Program-made: the position numbers and the translations under genes
IMG/VR virus record: IMGVR_UViG_3300021376_000028
Coordinates: 21,678 to 85,677 of that record
Direction: 5' to 3' (one strand)
Length of the DNA: 64,000 nucleotides
DNA from: a virus
Part shown: positions 29,338 to 37,405 of the stretch, one piece after another
Position numbering within the stretch: position 1 is the first letter of the stretch
Layout: every line of letters begins with the position of its first letter
The notes under the pieces: generated by a model
Seen by the model: only the letters and a program-made list of their open reading frames with translations
Database searches by the model: none
What the model was told of the DNA's origin: nothing

Positions 29338-29903
29338 TATTTGACTTTCCAATACCAAAGGGAAATTCCCATTGCATCAACAATGTCATCGTCTTCTAAA
29401 TTTGGAGTTTGTAAACCAAAACTTACACCGACAATTTCACGAACTCTTTGCTTTCTTTCATTTTTCATTTTAACCTGCAGAGATCCTTTTTGACCATTCT
29501 TTGCTAAATTTGCAGAGTCTTGCTTTGACAAATTTTTATAGCCGATGGCTGGCTTCCAAACAAGAGGGCTTACATCCTCTATCGTGGAACATTTGTCTGA
29601 CAGCACCCCCCAAACAAACCCAATGATATACGAAAGAATCCTGCTGGTCTGAAAATTTTGAATATAGACAGACTGTTCTATAACAGCACAATCTGGCTTG
29701 TATTCTTCAACAACCAACAGGAGTTCTTTTTTAATTTTTCTGAATTTATCTGACTGATCTTTATCTTTTACTAGATCAATTTTTCCATTTGCGATAAAGT
29801 TTTTTTCTCTGTCAACTATAGCCCAAGCAAGAGAATGAGAAGCTGGGTCAAGGGCAATAACCCTTGACCACTCATGTTTGCCAACTATATTTTTTAAACT
29901 CAC
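29337..29903 (-). CDS. RuvC-like Holliday junction resolvase
   Basis: A 188-residue RNase H-fold nuclease. RVIALDPASHSLAWAIVD gives the first catalytic Asp, DCAVIEQSVY the Glu, and LEDDDIVDAMGISLWYW the C-terminal Asp pair. It would resolve branched DNA made during recombination-dependent replication before packaging. GTG 29903 is preferred (ribosome-like AAAGAG upstream); the further ATG at 29957 overlaps the preceding gene. Confidence 0.85.
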   Translation of the reverse strand: MSLKNIVGKHEWSRVIALDPASHSLAWAIVDREKNFIANGKIDLVKDKDQSDKFRKIKKELLLVVEEYKPDCAVIEQSVYIQNFQTSRILSYIIGFVWGVLSDKCSTIEDVSPLVWKPAIGYKNLSKQDSANLAKNGQKGSLQVKMKNERKQRVREIVGVSFGLQTPNLEDDDIVDAMGISLWYWKVK

Positions 29904-29910
29904 ACAAATA

Positions 29911-30219
29911 TTATAACTCTTTTCTGAGCTTTTCTTCGTCCCAACCCCAAGAAACAAGTCGTTGTATAAATCTTTCTATTTTGCATTGTTCACAAAGATT
30001 TTCTTTATTATATTTTGACAATACAGTTGTACAAGTTTTTGTTTTACAAATTCTTTTGTTGTTTTTATTTTTTTTATTTTCGTGATATTTTGCTAAAGTT
30101 TTTTGATTAGTTACAATTTTTCTACACTCACTGGAACAATAAGTTGCATTGTATACTTTAGCAATAAAAATTTTTAAACAATCTTGGTTTGTGCATACCC
30201 GCTCTTCTTCTCCGAACAT
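29911..30219 (-). CDS. Small multi-Cys zinc-binding protein
   Basis: A 102-residue basic protein. CTNQDCLKIF, ATYCSSECRK, RICKTKTC and LCEQCKIE supply four C-pair sites (two zinc ribbons or a treble clef pair). The C-terminus (RFIQRLVSWGWDEEKLRKEL) is helical. It is likely nucleic-acid binding. ATG 30219 is inferred from the MFGEEER start downstream of CGGAGGAC. Confidence 0.65.
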   Translation of the reverse strand: MFGEEERVCTNQDCLKIFIAKVYNATYCSSECRKIVTNQKTLAKYHENKKNKNNKRICKTKTCTTVLSKYNKENLCEQCKIERFIQRLVSWGWDEEKLRKEL

Positions 30220-30229
30220 CGTCCTCCGG

Positions 30230-30970
30230 TTAAAAGGGGTCTTCAACCCCCGGCGCATCCTCTGACCAGCACATCTTGGCTAAATCGCAGTTTTGACAAT
30301 TTGCCGAGGTTCTCTTGTAAGGGTGCTTTGGCTTATTACCATCAACAAAATCTTGGTAGATCTTGTTGTATTTTTTAAATAACTTGTCAATAAAATCATC
30401 ATCTTTTTCTATAAATATTGGCAAGATCTCTTGGTTATTTTTATTTTCGTAAATTACATATCCACTATTTAAATTCAAACATTTCATATATATTTGAGCT
30501 TGCCTGTAGTGTTCATCTTTTGGCTTGTTGTAGAGTTGTCTGTAGTGGAAGCCTTCTGAACTTATTGACTTTAGCTCAATTAATTTATGACCGTACCAGT
30601 CAATTATACCATCGGCAGTGCCTTCAATCGAAGGATTAGAATAACTTACAGGAATCTCCTCTGCAACTAAGATCCCAATATTATTAAAATATTTATAAAG
30701 ACGATCATGCACAGCATGCCCATTGTCAAATATCCTATGCGTTTGTGCGCTGAAGGATGTCTCCAAAACAACGCCCTCAAATAAATAATACCAATATCTA
30801 GCGCACTGGTTGGTATAACTGGGGTGGAAGCCACCTACTTTTTTAAATTCAGGTTTGTTCCTCTCATTTAAACTGCTGTCTATCTTTAATAACAACTCTT
30901 CGGTTATTTCAGCATCAGTCCTTGGAGCCTTTACCTCTTTGGGTGCCTTTAATACTTTTAAAGATTTCAA
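30230..30970 (-). CDS. Cas4/RecB-like PD-(D/E)XK exonuclease
   Basis: A 246-residue nuclease. The PD-(D/E)XK core is GTADGIIDWYGHKLIELKS (about residues 119-137), followed by a Q-containing helix HYRQAQIYMKCL. Cys at CARYWYY near residue 56 and CQNCDLAKMC at the C-terminus fit the four-Cys iron-sulfur cluster of Cas4/AddB-type nucleases. It probably processes DNA ends in recombination with the RecA-like and RuvC-like proteins. No CRISPR array is present. Confidence 0.85.
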   Translation of the reverse strand: MKSLKVLKAPKEVKAPRTDAEITEELLLKIDSSLNERNKPEFKKVGGFHPSYTNQCARYWYYLFEGVVLETSFSAQTHRIFDNGHAVHDRLYKYFNNIGILVAEEIPVSYSNPSIEGTADGIIDWYGHKLIELKSISSEGFHYRQLYNKPKDEHYRQAQIYMKCLNLNSGYVIYENKNNQEILPIFIEKDDDFIDKLFKKYNKIYQDFVDGNKPKHPYKRTSANCQNCDLAKMCWSEDAPGVEDPF

Positions 30971-31287
30971 TTATTCGCTCCTTTTGCAGCAATTTTTAGT
31001 ACATTTATATTTTCAGATAAAGCTTCATACATTGTTTTCCAAATGTCATTTACAAGTTTGTCTTGTTCACTCATCATAGTAGACTTTCTTTTAAAAGCCT
31101 GCGACTTAATAATCATTTGAGTTCTATAGGCAGCCAAAACATTGGCATATTTAATTGCTTGGACACCATGATAATCACTAGGATTATCAACAATATCTTG
31201 CACTACCCTCATACACTCTAAAAACTCACGAGCTCTATCTCCCATAAGTTTTCCAATTAATTCTACATCGACAACAATGTCCGTCAC
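30967..31287 (-). CDS. Hypothetical helical protein
   Basis: A 106-residue protein with long helices (ARE FLECMRVVQDIVDNPSDY; ALSENINVLKIAAKG). ATGA overlap with both neighbours. Its place between the deoxyribosyltransferase and the nuclease hints at DNA metabolism. No motif identified. Confidence 0.65.
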   Translation of the reverse strand: MTDIVVDVELIGKLMGDRAREFLECMRVVQDIVDNPSDYHGVQAIKYANVLAAYRTQMIIKSQAFKRKSTMMSEQDKLVNDIWKTMYEALSENINVLKIAAKGANN

Positions 31288-31817
31288 AGCAATTTGTCTC
31301 TTTCAGTTTTGTCAGCCCAGCCAGACGCTCGGGAGATTGCACCCAGTATATCGGGTAAAATTTCTGTGCAACTGTTTATTATCATGAGATTATCCATTAT
31401 GTTGAAATCTTCAATTTTGGGATACAGTTCAGATCTAAGCCATTCTGGTCTATCATGGTAAACCTTCTGTAGATACTCGTTCACTCGGTCAATATATTCA
31501 CCTGGTAAATAACCGTTGTAATGCCCGTACACTTTTTTATTTAAGGCTCTAGCGTACCCAACCTCAACACAAACACCAGGGTCGGCAGAAGGTCCACGGA
31601 AAGGTTGTAAGTTTGCCACAATGCAATCTGCCATATTAATTTTTGCAAGATTGATTTCATATATCTCTTCGTGTTTTACAACTTTTTCGCCCTGGTATCC
31701 GTTGTCTATGGGTAAAATTGGTTCAACATTATAGTTTTCACAAATAGATGCTATGAAATCAAACCAGCCCTGATCGTATTTTCTTAACACATCAGGTCCA
31801 GCAAAATAAATTTTCAT
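31284..31817 (-). CDS. Nucleoside 2-deoxyribosyltransferase-like enzyme
   Basis: A 177-residue protein. MKIYFAGPDV, INMADCIVANLQPFRGPSADPG and VCVEVGYARAL match the N-deoxyribosyltransferase (pfam05014) pattern, with the Glu of EVGYA as nucleophile. It would exchange bases on deoxynucleosides or hydrolyse deoxynucleotides for the phage pool, possibly supporting base modification alongside the neighbouring DNA methyltransferases. Confidence 0.85.
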   Translation of the reverse strand: MKIYFAGPDVLRKYDQGWFDFIASICENYNVEPILPIDNGYQGEKVVKHEEIYEINLAKINMADCIVANLQPFRGPSADPGVCVEVGYARALNKKVYGHYNGYLPGEYIDRVNEYLQKVYHDRPEWLRSELYPKIEDFNIMDNLMIINSCTEILPDILGAISRASGWADKTERDKLL

Positions 31818-31818
31818 T

Positions 31819-33141
31819 TTAACTCCTAATTAATTTATGAAGTTCGTTGCCAATCCATTCGGCAACTGGTGAGGCTATTGCATTGCCACACATTTTATAC
31901 CGATTGGTATCGGCAATTTTTTTACCATTAGAATCAAGTTGAGTGTGGTTATCAGGAAAGCCCATTAATCTTTCACATTCTAAAGGTGTTAATCTTCTTA
32001 AGACAAGCTCTGGTGTGCATACAGCATGTTGAGATGTTGTATCAATAGTATAACTAGGATCACCAACATCACCAAATCCTTTTCCAGCTGGCCCTGCCGT
32101 GTCTGAGCGACCAATCAACGTGCCCTGTATTGGAATAGCAATTTGTTCACCAACCAAGGGTACTTGCCCTCCGCCTGTGCCCATCCTATGTTTCAAGGTT
32201 GGGAAGATTTCATCTTCATATATGCGCACATCGTTGACTCTAGTACCGTCAACAATTAAAACAGTAGCCCTGCTCTCACCACTATTATCAAAAGAATTTA
32301 AAGTAGGACTGGTTTCCTCGCTACGCCACACTTCGGCTGGCAGGTTACCTTCATCATCTCTAGCGCCCGACCTAACCACCTTGACATACGGTTCAGGAAC
32401 GGAATTCATATCAGGTCGTTCATGATTGTAGAAAGATGTGCTCACCCCTCCTTGACCGTATTTACTATATCCTGTTTTTCTACACCAGATAGGTTCACTA
32501 ATGCCTGCCTCAAGGGCTCGGGCAGCCTGTTTCCTTTTCTTTCTGCCCTTTTTAATATCCCCATCGCTGTCTTTGGGGACAGATAATATTTGACCTCCAC
32601 TTCGCTCAATGGCTGTAGGATCCCAACAAGCGACGAGAAAAACCCTTCTTCTTCTCTGGGCGACTCCGAACCACTGTGCATCCAACACATGCCATTCAAT
32701 TGCCAATGCCCCGATGTTTGCCATTTGGTTGATGACTTCACCGAAATCTTCTCCTTTATTGCTTGTGAGGGCACCAGCGACATTTTCCCAGATTGCCCAT
32801 TTTGGATATTCTCCGTTTGTTGCATCTCGCATCTCCTTTATTATTCTTACACCTTCAAAAAATAAACCAGATCTTTCTCCTCCTAGACCTGATCTTTTAC
32901 CAGCAACCGATAAATCCTGGCATGGCGACCCAAAAGAAATTAGATCAACAGCAGGAAGCATCTTTGCGCTTACAGTTCTCACATCTTCGTATTTGATTAC
33001 ACCAGGCCAATGTCTTTTTAAAATTTCTTGACAATTTTTATCCCATTCAACTTGGAATTTACAATCCCAACCTGCTGCATCAAAACCTAAGTCAAATCCA
33101 CCGACACCGGCAAATAAACTTCCATAAGTTAATTGTTTCAT
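31819..33141 (-). CDS. C5-cytosine DNA methyltransferase
   Basis: A 440-residue Dcm-type enzyme with SAM motif I (SLFAGVGGFDLGF), catalytic motif IV GSPCQDLS (Cys74), ENV in WENVAGAL, QRRRRVFLV (motif VIII) and C-terminal motif IX/X (RLTPLECERLMGFPDNHT, CGNAIASPVAEWI). It methylates cytosine C5 to guard phage DNA against host restriction. No cognate restriction enzyme is adjacent, so it is an orphan. Target sequence unknown. Confidence 0.95.
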   Translation of the reverse strand: MKQLTYGSLFAGVGGFDLGFDAAGWDCKFQVEWDKNCQEILKRHWPGVIKYEDVRTVSAKMLPAVDLISFGSPCQDLSVAGKRSGLGGERSGLFFEGVRIIKEMRDATNGEYPKWAIWENVAGALTSNKGEDFGEVINQMANIGALAIEWHVLDAQWFGVAQRRRRVFLVACWDPTAIERSGGQILSVPKDSDGDIKKGRKKRKQAARALEAGISEPIWCRKTGYSKYGQGGVSTSFYNHERPDMNSVPEPYVKVVRSGARDDEGNLPAEVWRSEETSPTLNSFDNSGESRATVLIVDGTRVNDVRIYEDEIFPTLKHRMGTGGGQVPLVGEQIAIPIQGTLIGRSDTAGPAGKGFGDVGDPSYTIDTTSQHAVCTPELVLRRLTPLECERLMGFPDNHTQLDSNGKKIADTNRYKMCGNAIASPVAEWIGNELHKLIRS

Positions 33142-33142
33142 T

Positions 33143-33538
33143 TTATTTTCCTTTAAATATAATTAGAGCAGAAGGGAATGGTGCGGGGTTCTTCTGGTCG
33201 TCAAACTTTAGTCTACCCTTGATAAAACGAATTTCATCAGAATTCATGACAAAGTTATGCCACCACCGAGTATCGGTACGACTAGGAATAAGAAAAACTG
33301 AAGTCTTCCCTTTTGCCTGTTCCTCAACAGCTTTTTCTAACCACTTGGCAATAACATTGCCATAAGGAGGGTTAACGAAATTACAGTTACCCCATTCAAC
33401 TTCCAAACCATCAAACTGAGGATTAGGAGGACAAGGATCAAAATCAAAATTAAATTCTTCATTAAGTTTCTCATAAAATGCCTTTGGTGTTTTCCAGTTA
33501 TCTCTTGCAGCAGTAAAATGTACTTTACTCTTATTCAT
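33143..33538 (-). CDS. Phage N6-adenine DNA methyltransferase
   Basis: A 131-residue protein of the phage N6A-methyltransferase family (pfam05869). NWKTPKAFYEKLNEEF, FDFDPCPPN, FVNPPYGNVIAKW (NPPY catalytic motif) and VFLIPSRTDTRWWHNF appear in the usual order. It would methylate adenine N6 and, with the adjacent Dcm, give double epigenetic protection. Length is typical. Confidence 0.92.
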   Translation of the reverse strand: MNKSKVHFTAARDNWKTPKAFYEKLNEEFNFDFDPCPPNPQFDGLEVEWGNCNFVNPPYGNVIAKWLEKAVEEQAKGKTSVFLIPSRTDTRWWHNFVMNSDEIRFIKGRLKFDDQKNPAPFPSALIIFKGK

Positions 33539-33692
33539 CCCATTTTTTCCCTATAATAATTTTTGGTGTTTCATGGCATATTCCACATCTACCCCAACTA
33601 CCATTGCCCCAGTGAGTTTTCCACTCACGACAGCATTTAATTACTATTTCAGGACCGTACCGCTGCACTAATTTTTTTCTACCTTCATTCAT
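33531..33692 (-). CDS. 53-residue Cys-containing microprotein
   Basis: Basic N-terminus (MNEGRKKLVQRYG), then KCCREW and WGRCGICHE: three to four zinc-type cysteines with a His. It overlaps the N6A-methyltransferase start by 8 bp. Well-coded but unrecognised. Confidence 0.55.
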   Translation of the reverse strand: MNEGRKKLVQRYGPEIVIKCCREWKTHWGNGSWGRCGICHETPKIIIGKKWDE

Positions 33693-33984
33693 AATCACTG
33701 TCTCGTATTAATTCTTTAAAGACATGCCATTCAACTATTGCAACTTTTACATCTGAATCTTCTCCAAATACAACCGAGATACAAGGATGTTTATGATTTT
33801 GCTTCCAAGCATCTCGACGCATTTTAATCCAGGCTGTTCTGGATAAAGTGAATGACGCGCCATTATGTTTATAGTCAACGAGGAATTCATGAAATTCAGC
33901 ATCCCCTTTTTTAAAACCCCTGCCAGAGTTTTTAACTGGTTTTGCACCATCTCTTTTCGCTTCTTGTTTTTCATTTCTTTTCAT
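33685..33984 (-). CDS. Putative PD-(D/E)XK-type nuclease (Hjc/Mrr-like)
   Basis: A 99-residue protein. KGDAEFHEFLVDYKHNGASFTLSRTAWIKMRRDAW, then PCISVVFG and VAIVEWHVFKEL follow the order of small phage holliday-resolvase-like nucleases, with E/D in HEFLVDYK as the catalytic core (D..., DxK). Basic N-terminus. The role may be DNA resolution or repair; assignment is by pattern only. Confidence 0.6.
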   Translation of the reverse strand: MKRNEKQEAKRDGAKPVKNSGRGFKKGDAEFHEFLVDYKHNGASFTLSRTAWIKMRRDAWKQNHKHPCISVVFGEDSDVKVAIVEWHVFKELIRDSDYE

Positions 33985-34135
33985 CTAAAGCCTCCTTACA
34001 TAAACGACATGTAAATTTTTCTTTATTTTTTGTTACATAATACTTTCCACCAGTTAAACCGCAAGGAGTTTCGTAAAAATCCTGACCGTATTTACCGATT
34101 GAGTAATGAATTGTTATGTCGTCTTCAATTTTCAT
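33971..34135 (-). CDS. Small zinc-binding-like protein
   Basis: A 54-residue protein (MKIEDDITIHYSIG...) with C26-type ETPCGLTGG and a C-terminal CRLCKEA, likely a zinc ribbon. Its stop overlaps the next gene start. Function unknown. Confidence 0.55.
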   Translation of the reverse strand: MKIEDDITIHYSIGKYGQDFYETPCGLTGGKYYVTKNKEKFTCRLCKEALDEKK

Positions 34136-34214
34136 ATTACTATTCTACTGGTTTGGAAGGCACAGCATAGTCGTCACCACGGCATGCACACGGGCATTTG
34201 GATTGATTTTAAAA

Positions 34215-34340
34215 TTACTCCCAAGGTCTTGATTTGTCATGTTTGTCTTCCATCCTTTGCACAGCAGCCATAAAGAAAACAATACACAATCCCAAAGCAA
34301 AACCAACAGGATCACAAATAAAAGTTTTAATCTTGTTCAT
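34215..34340 (-). CDS. 41-residue small membrane protein
   Basis: MNKIKTFICDPVGFALGLCIVFFMAAVQRMED, one hydrophobic span then a charged tail. The ATG overlaps the end of the RecA-like gene by 14 bp. 34136-34214 is short and holds no gene. Confidence 0.5.
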   Translation of the reverse strand: MNKIKTFICDPVGFALGLCIVFFMAAVQRMEDKHDKSRPWE

Positions 34341-35253
34341 TAGATATAATCCTAGCAGATATATCGGCTATCTGCTTTTCATCTAGTTCAATCTTACTAA
34401 TTCCGTTCCACTTTTCTTCTTTATAAAAGAACCAAGCTCCCCTCCTTTCAATAATGTTCATCTCAACAGCAATATCAAGGAGTTCACGATACTTGTCCAA
34501 GATACCTTCTTGGGGAAGGACATAGTAATGACCACTTGTCCCGATGCTTGGAATTTGCTTTGTCTTTTCAATTGTCCAAGTGACTCGCTGTGAAGTAATC
34601 ATGTTTGTGTCATCCCTTTCCATTTCCTTAGAAGACATTGACAAAAACAGTTTAACAATATTGTGCATGTTGTGATGAACAGTGTTGCCCATTTTTGCTT
34701 TTGTAACTGCATACATACCAGAAAGATCAATAGTTTGATGAGCAATAAACATCATCATATTTCTTTCTTTATGTAGATAGTTGACTAATTTTTGAAGCAG
34801 GAAACCTTGAGATCTAGACTGCAGACCCATTGCTTTGCCACCTTCAGGCTTGTCGTAAAACTCTTCCTTAATAATATTTGAGAGAGAGTCAAATAAAAAA
34901 ATATGTTTTTCTTCTTCATGAGTCAAATACGGATAGACATTCTTAAGAATATCTTCTGCAACTGTTGATTGAATGACAACAATGTCATCAATATCAATAC
35001 CACACTTGGCAGCATACCCTTCGTTAAAAGAATATTCAGAATCAACAATAACTGGTCGGAATCCTCTTGCTTGTGCCTCGGATAAAATCCTAAAGGCCAT
35101 CGTGGACTTGCCCACTGATGGCGTACCCCAAAATAAATGTGTTGCACCTGTGTTCAAACCTCCACCCAATGCTCTATTTAATCCAACGCTGGGCGTAGGA
35201 ATAACCTCATGAACTGGCATGGTGTCACCCTTGCGCTTATCAACTATTAACAT
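34327..35253 (-). CDS. RecA/UvsX-like recombinase
   Basis: A 308-residue P-loop ATPase. Walker A GTPSVGKST (about residues 43-51), VDSEYSF (62-type), and Walker B IFLFDSL; AHQTIDLSGMYA resembles the L2-adjacent segment. It would form filaments on ssDNA for strand exchange and repair and pairs with the SSB-like protein and resolvase nearby. ATG 35253 used; a second ATG at 35220 is possible. Confidence 0.85.
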   Translation of the reverse strand: MLIVDKRKGDTMPVHEVIPTPSVGLNRALGGGLNTGATHLFWGTPSVGKSTMAFRILSEAQARGFRPVIVDSEYSFNEGYAAKCGIDIDDIVVIQSTVAEDILKNVYPYLTHEEEKHIFLFDSLSNIIKEEFYDKPEGGKAMGLQSRSQGFLLQKLVNYLHKERNMMMFIAHQTIDLSGMYAVTKAKMGNTVHHNMHNIVKLFLSMSSKEMERDDTNMITSQRVTWTIEKTKQIPSIGTSGHYYVLPQEGILDKYRELLDIAVEMNIIERRGAWFFYKEEKWNGISKIELDEKQIADISARIISNEQD

Positions 35254-35262
35254 TTTTTATTC

Positions 35263-36315
35263 CTATCTAAAAAAATCTGTTCCGAGTCTTTTTACAACTG
35301 ATTTCAAGAACTCATCACAGCGAGTTTTCCAATTATAGTTGGCGTAAACAGCCGGTGCCTGACCAAAATAGTATTTTATTTCGGTATCAAAGTTGTCTAC
35401 AACTTTTCGCATAAGATACACTAATGAATCAACATTTGGCAGAACAACTTCTCCCTGGGTGTATCCTGTGTGTTGTGTCGGCCCAATTGTTGATTCAACA
35501 ACATTTGACCCCAAATAATTTTCATAAGAACACCATACACCTGTTGATATCACAGGCATCCCTGTCGCAAGAGCTTGAAGCGGTATAAAACCAAATCCTT
35601 CACCTTCACTTGGGTATACCAAAACATCATGATCATAGTAAAGTTGCACCATTTTTTCTTTGGTATACGTTTCATAAATATATTTAATACCTTCGTGTGG
35701 CGACACCAAGAATGATGAGTGACCAAAGCCCTTTGCTTCTTCATGACCGTGATATTTCAATGTCAAAGAAACATCCGCTCTATGACGAAAAGCCTTTAAA
35801 AAAGCCTCCTGAGCCAGATCAGCACGCTTACGGGGGCTTCCAGAATCAATATGCAGGAATTTTATTTGACGATTGTTGCCTCTTTTTTTAGGTTTCCACA
35901 CATCATCAATACCCATCTCAAAAACATATGTTGGAGTTTTAATATTAGAATTTAATACAGATTGTTGAGCAAAAAAGTTGCCAACCCAAATTTCATTAAC
36001 AGAATTCATAGCATCAATCCAATGATCCCAAACTTTAGTTGCTTCTAAATGCACCCCTTGTATTTTGTATTGATGATCGTAAAATTTTTTAAAATCTGGA
36101 GAGCGCAAATTTTGCATGTTATGCAAGTTATACCACTCTGGTTCCATATAGAATAATTGAGTATTTGCATCTGGTGAATTTTCCAAAACTTGCATTTTTT
36201 TGTTTCTATATGAAAATTTTGGAAAATGTTCCAAAAATTTATAATAACTGTATGAGTAACCCGAAGCGCCATTTGCATCTTTAATATGCTGGTCTGTATG
36301 CAGAGATATTTTCAT
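35263..36315 (-). CDS. GT4-family (GT-B) glycosyltransferase 2
   Basis: A 350-residue protein. LHIDSGSPRKRADLAQEAFLKAF and VLVYPSEGEGFGFIPLQALATGMPVI are the GT4 nucleotide-sugar site. It is homologous to 27208-28287, which shares the (S/V)NEIWVGNFFAQ-type segment. It starts one coupled operon with two predicted methyltransferases, so it may build a decorated glycan on DNA or virion. Confidence 0.85.
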   Translation of the reverse strand: MKISLHTDQHIKDANGASGYSYSYYKFLEHFPKFSYRNKKMQVLENSPDANTQLFYMEPEWYNLHNMQNLRSPDFKKFYDHQYKIQGVHLEATKVWDHWIDAMNSVNEIWVGNFFAQQSVLNSNIKTPTYVFEMGIDDVWKPKKRGNNRQIKFLHIDSGSPRKRADLAQEAFLKAFRHRADVSLTLKYHGHEEAKGFGHSSFLVSPHEGIKYIYETYTKEKMVQLYYDHDVLVYPSEGEGFGFIPLQALATGMPVISTGVWCSYENYLGSNVVESTIGPTQHTGYTQGEVVLPNVDSLVYLMRKVVDNFDTEIKYYFGQAPAVYANYNWKTRCDEFLKSVVKRLGTDFFR

Positions 36316-36839
36316 TGTAAAACAACAAGTCTTCTTGTTGAATGAGGAATGAACCCGGGGGTATCAACATGACAAAACTTCATATCTATTGATGCAACAA
36401 GAGTCTTTTTTGTATTTTTCATTATTAATTCAAATTGATCAACACTCGGTTGATGTTCTATTGAGTGTTCAATTATGGTAATTTTTGATTCCTCAACAAT
36501 CTTAAAAAATGAATCCCATTCATCTTTCTCGCCTTCAATTTCCAGACCGAGCGCCATGACACCAAAATTATCATCCAACAAATCACCATGTTCGTTAACC
36601 CATGCTGAAACTGTTCCATGATAGGAATCAACCATTGTTTTTAAAGGATCAATTGGTATTACATTATATGGGTACGCGCCCCCAATTGTTCTTTTATAAG
36701 CACCAACATCAATAATAAAACTTACATCAGATAAAAAATATTCTGCAATGTGATGTCTCAAAAGATACTCTTTTGATATTAAATATTCCCATCTGTCCAC
36801 TACTTGCCAACTCTCGGCATTATTAAAGCAGTTCCACAC
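36312..36839 (-). CDS. Putative SAM-dependent methyltransferase or related protein
   Basis: A 175-residue protein. VSFIIDVGAYKRTIGGAYPYNVIPIDPL resembles a class I SAM motif I followed by an acidic strand; EEYLLRHHI and KITIIEHSIEHQP follow. The fold is plausible but the motif is imperfect. The start overlaps the end of 36800-37405. Confidence 0.5.
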   Translation of the reverse strand: MWNCFNNAESWQVVDRWEYLISKEYLLRHHIAEYFLSDVSFIIDVGAYKRTIGGAYPYNVIPIDPLKTMVDSYHGTVSAWVNEHGDLLDDNFGVMALGLEIEGEKDEWDSFFKIVEESKITIIEHSIEHQPSVDQFELIMKNTKKTLVASIDMKFCHVDTPGFIPHSTRRLVVLQ

Positions 36840-37405
36840 CCAACCGCAAAATTCACCATATCATGACCGTTTTCTTTTGCCCAATCAACAGCGGCGTAGT
36901 AAGAGCCAATGGTCGGATGATCCCCATCAGAGCTATTGTTTGTATCATGAACAGTTATAGCCCAAACCTTATGTTTGTTCATATTTCCACCATAATTATT
37001 TAAATCTTTATATACCTGTTCGTATGAATGGTCTGCATCAACATGTAAATAATCAATTGAAGGGAATAAACCGTAACACTCATCTGTTGTATTGACAATC
37101 AGATTTATTTCTGGATAGCCCTCTATGCCTGTCTCTGTGTACACGGGCAACCCCCAGGGACCAATATTTGCATCAATTAAATTAATATTAAACTGGCCGA
37201 GAAGACCTTCTTCAATTAATGTTCTTTGCGCCTCTACCATTAACTTTGGAACAAAGCCAGCCCCCGAACCCAAGCACACAACACTACTGGCTCTTAACGA
37301 GTAGGGTAATGTGTAATAAAAAGATCCCATGCCTAAATGATTACCAACAGAACCGTGTGATTCTGACCATTTAGATGTTTTGATTATCTCCTCAAACCTT
37401 GACAT
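36800..37405 (-). CDS. SAM-dependent methyltransferase
   Basis: A 201-residue class I enzyme. Motif I VVCLGSGAGFVPKLMVEA, later YLHVDADHSYEQVYKDL and WAITVHDTNNSSDGDH fit the Methyltransf_24 / sugar-methylase type. It is coupled to the glycosyltransferase operon; the substrate is likely a carbohydrate or amino sugar, by context. Confidence 0.75.
   Translation of the reverse strand: MSRFEEIIKTSKWSESHGSVGNHLGMGSFYYTLPYSLRASSVVCLGSGAGFVPKLMVEAQRTLIEEGLLGQFNINLIDANIGPWGLPVYTETGIEGYPEINLIVNTTDECYGLFPSIDYLHVDADHSYEQVYKDLNNYGGNMNKHKVWAITVHDTNNSSDGDHPTIGSYYAAVDWAKENGHDMVNFAVGCGTALIMPRVGK

Noticed and set aside
30230-30970. Cas4-like nuclease as evidence of a CRISPR system
   Set aside because: No direct-repeat array or other cas gene is present. 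Cas4/RecB-like nucleases are common phage recombination enzymes.
32609-33031. Rightward 140-residue ORF over the cytosine methyltransferase
   Set aside because: The methyltransferase motifs prove the leftward frame is real; the rightward ORF lacks start signals.
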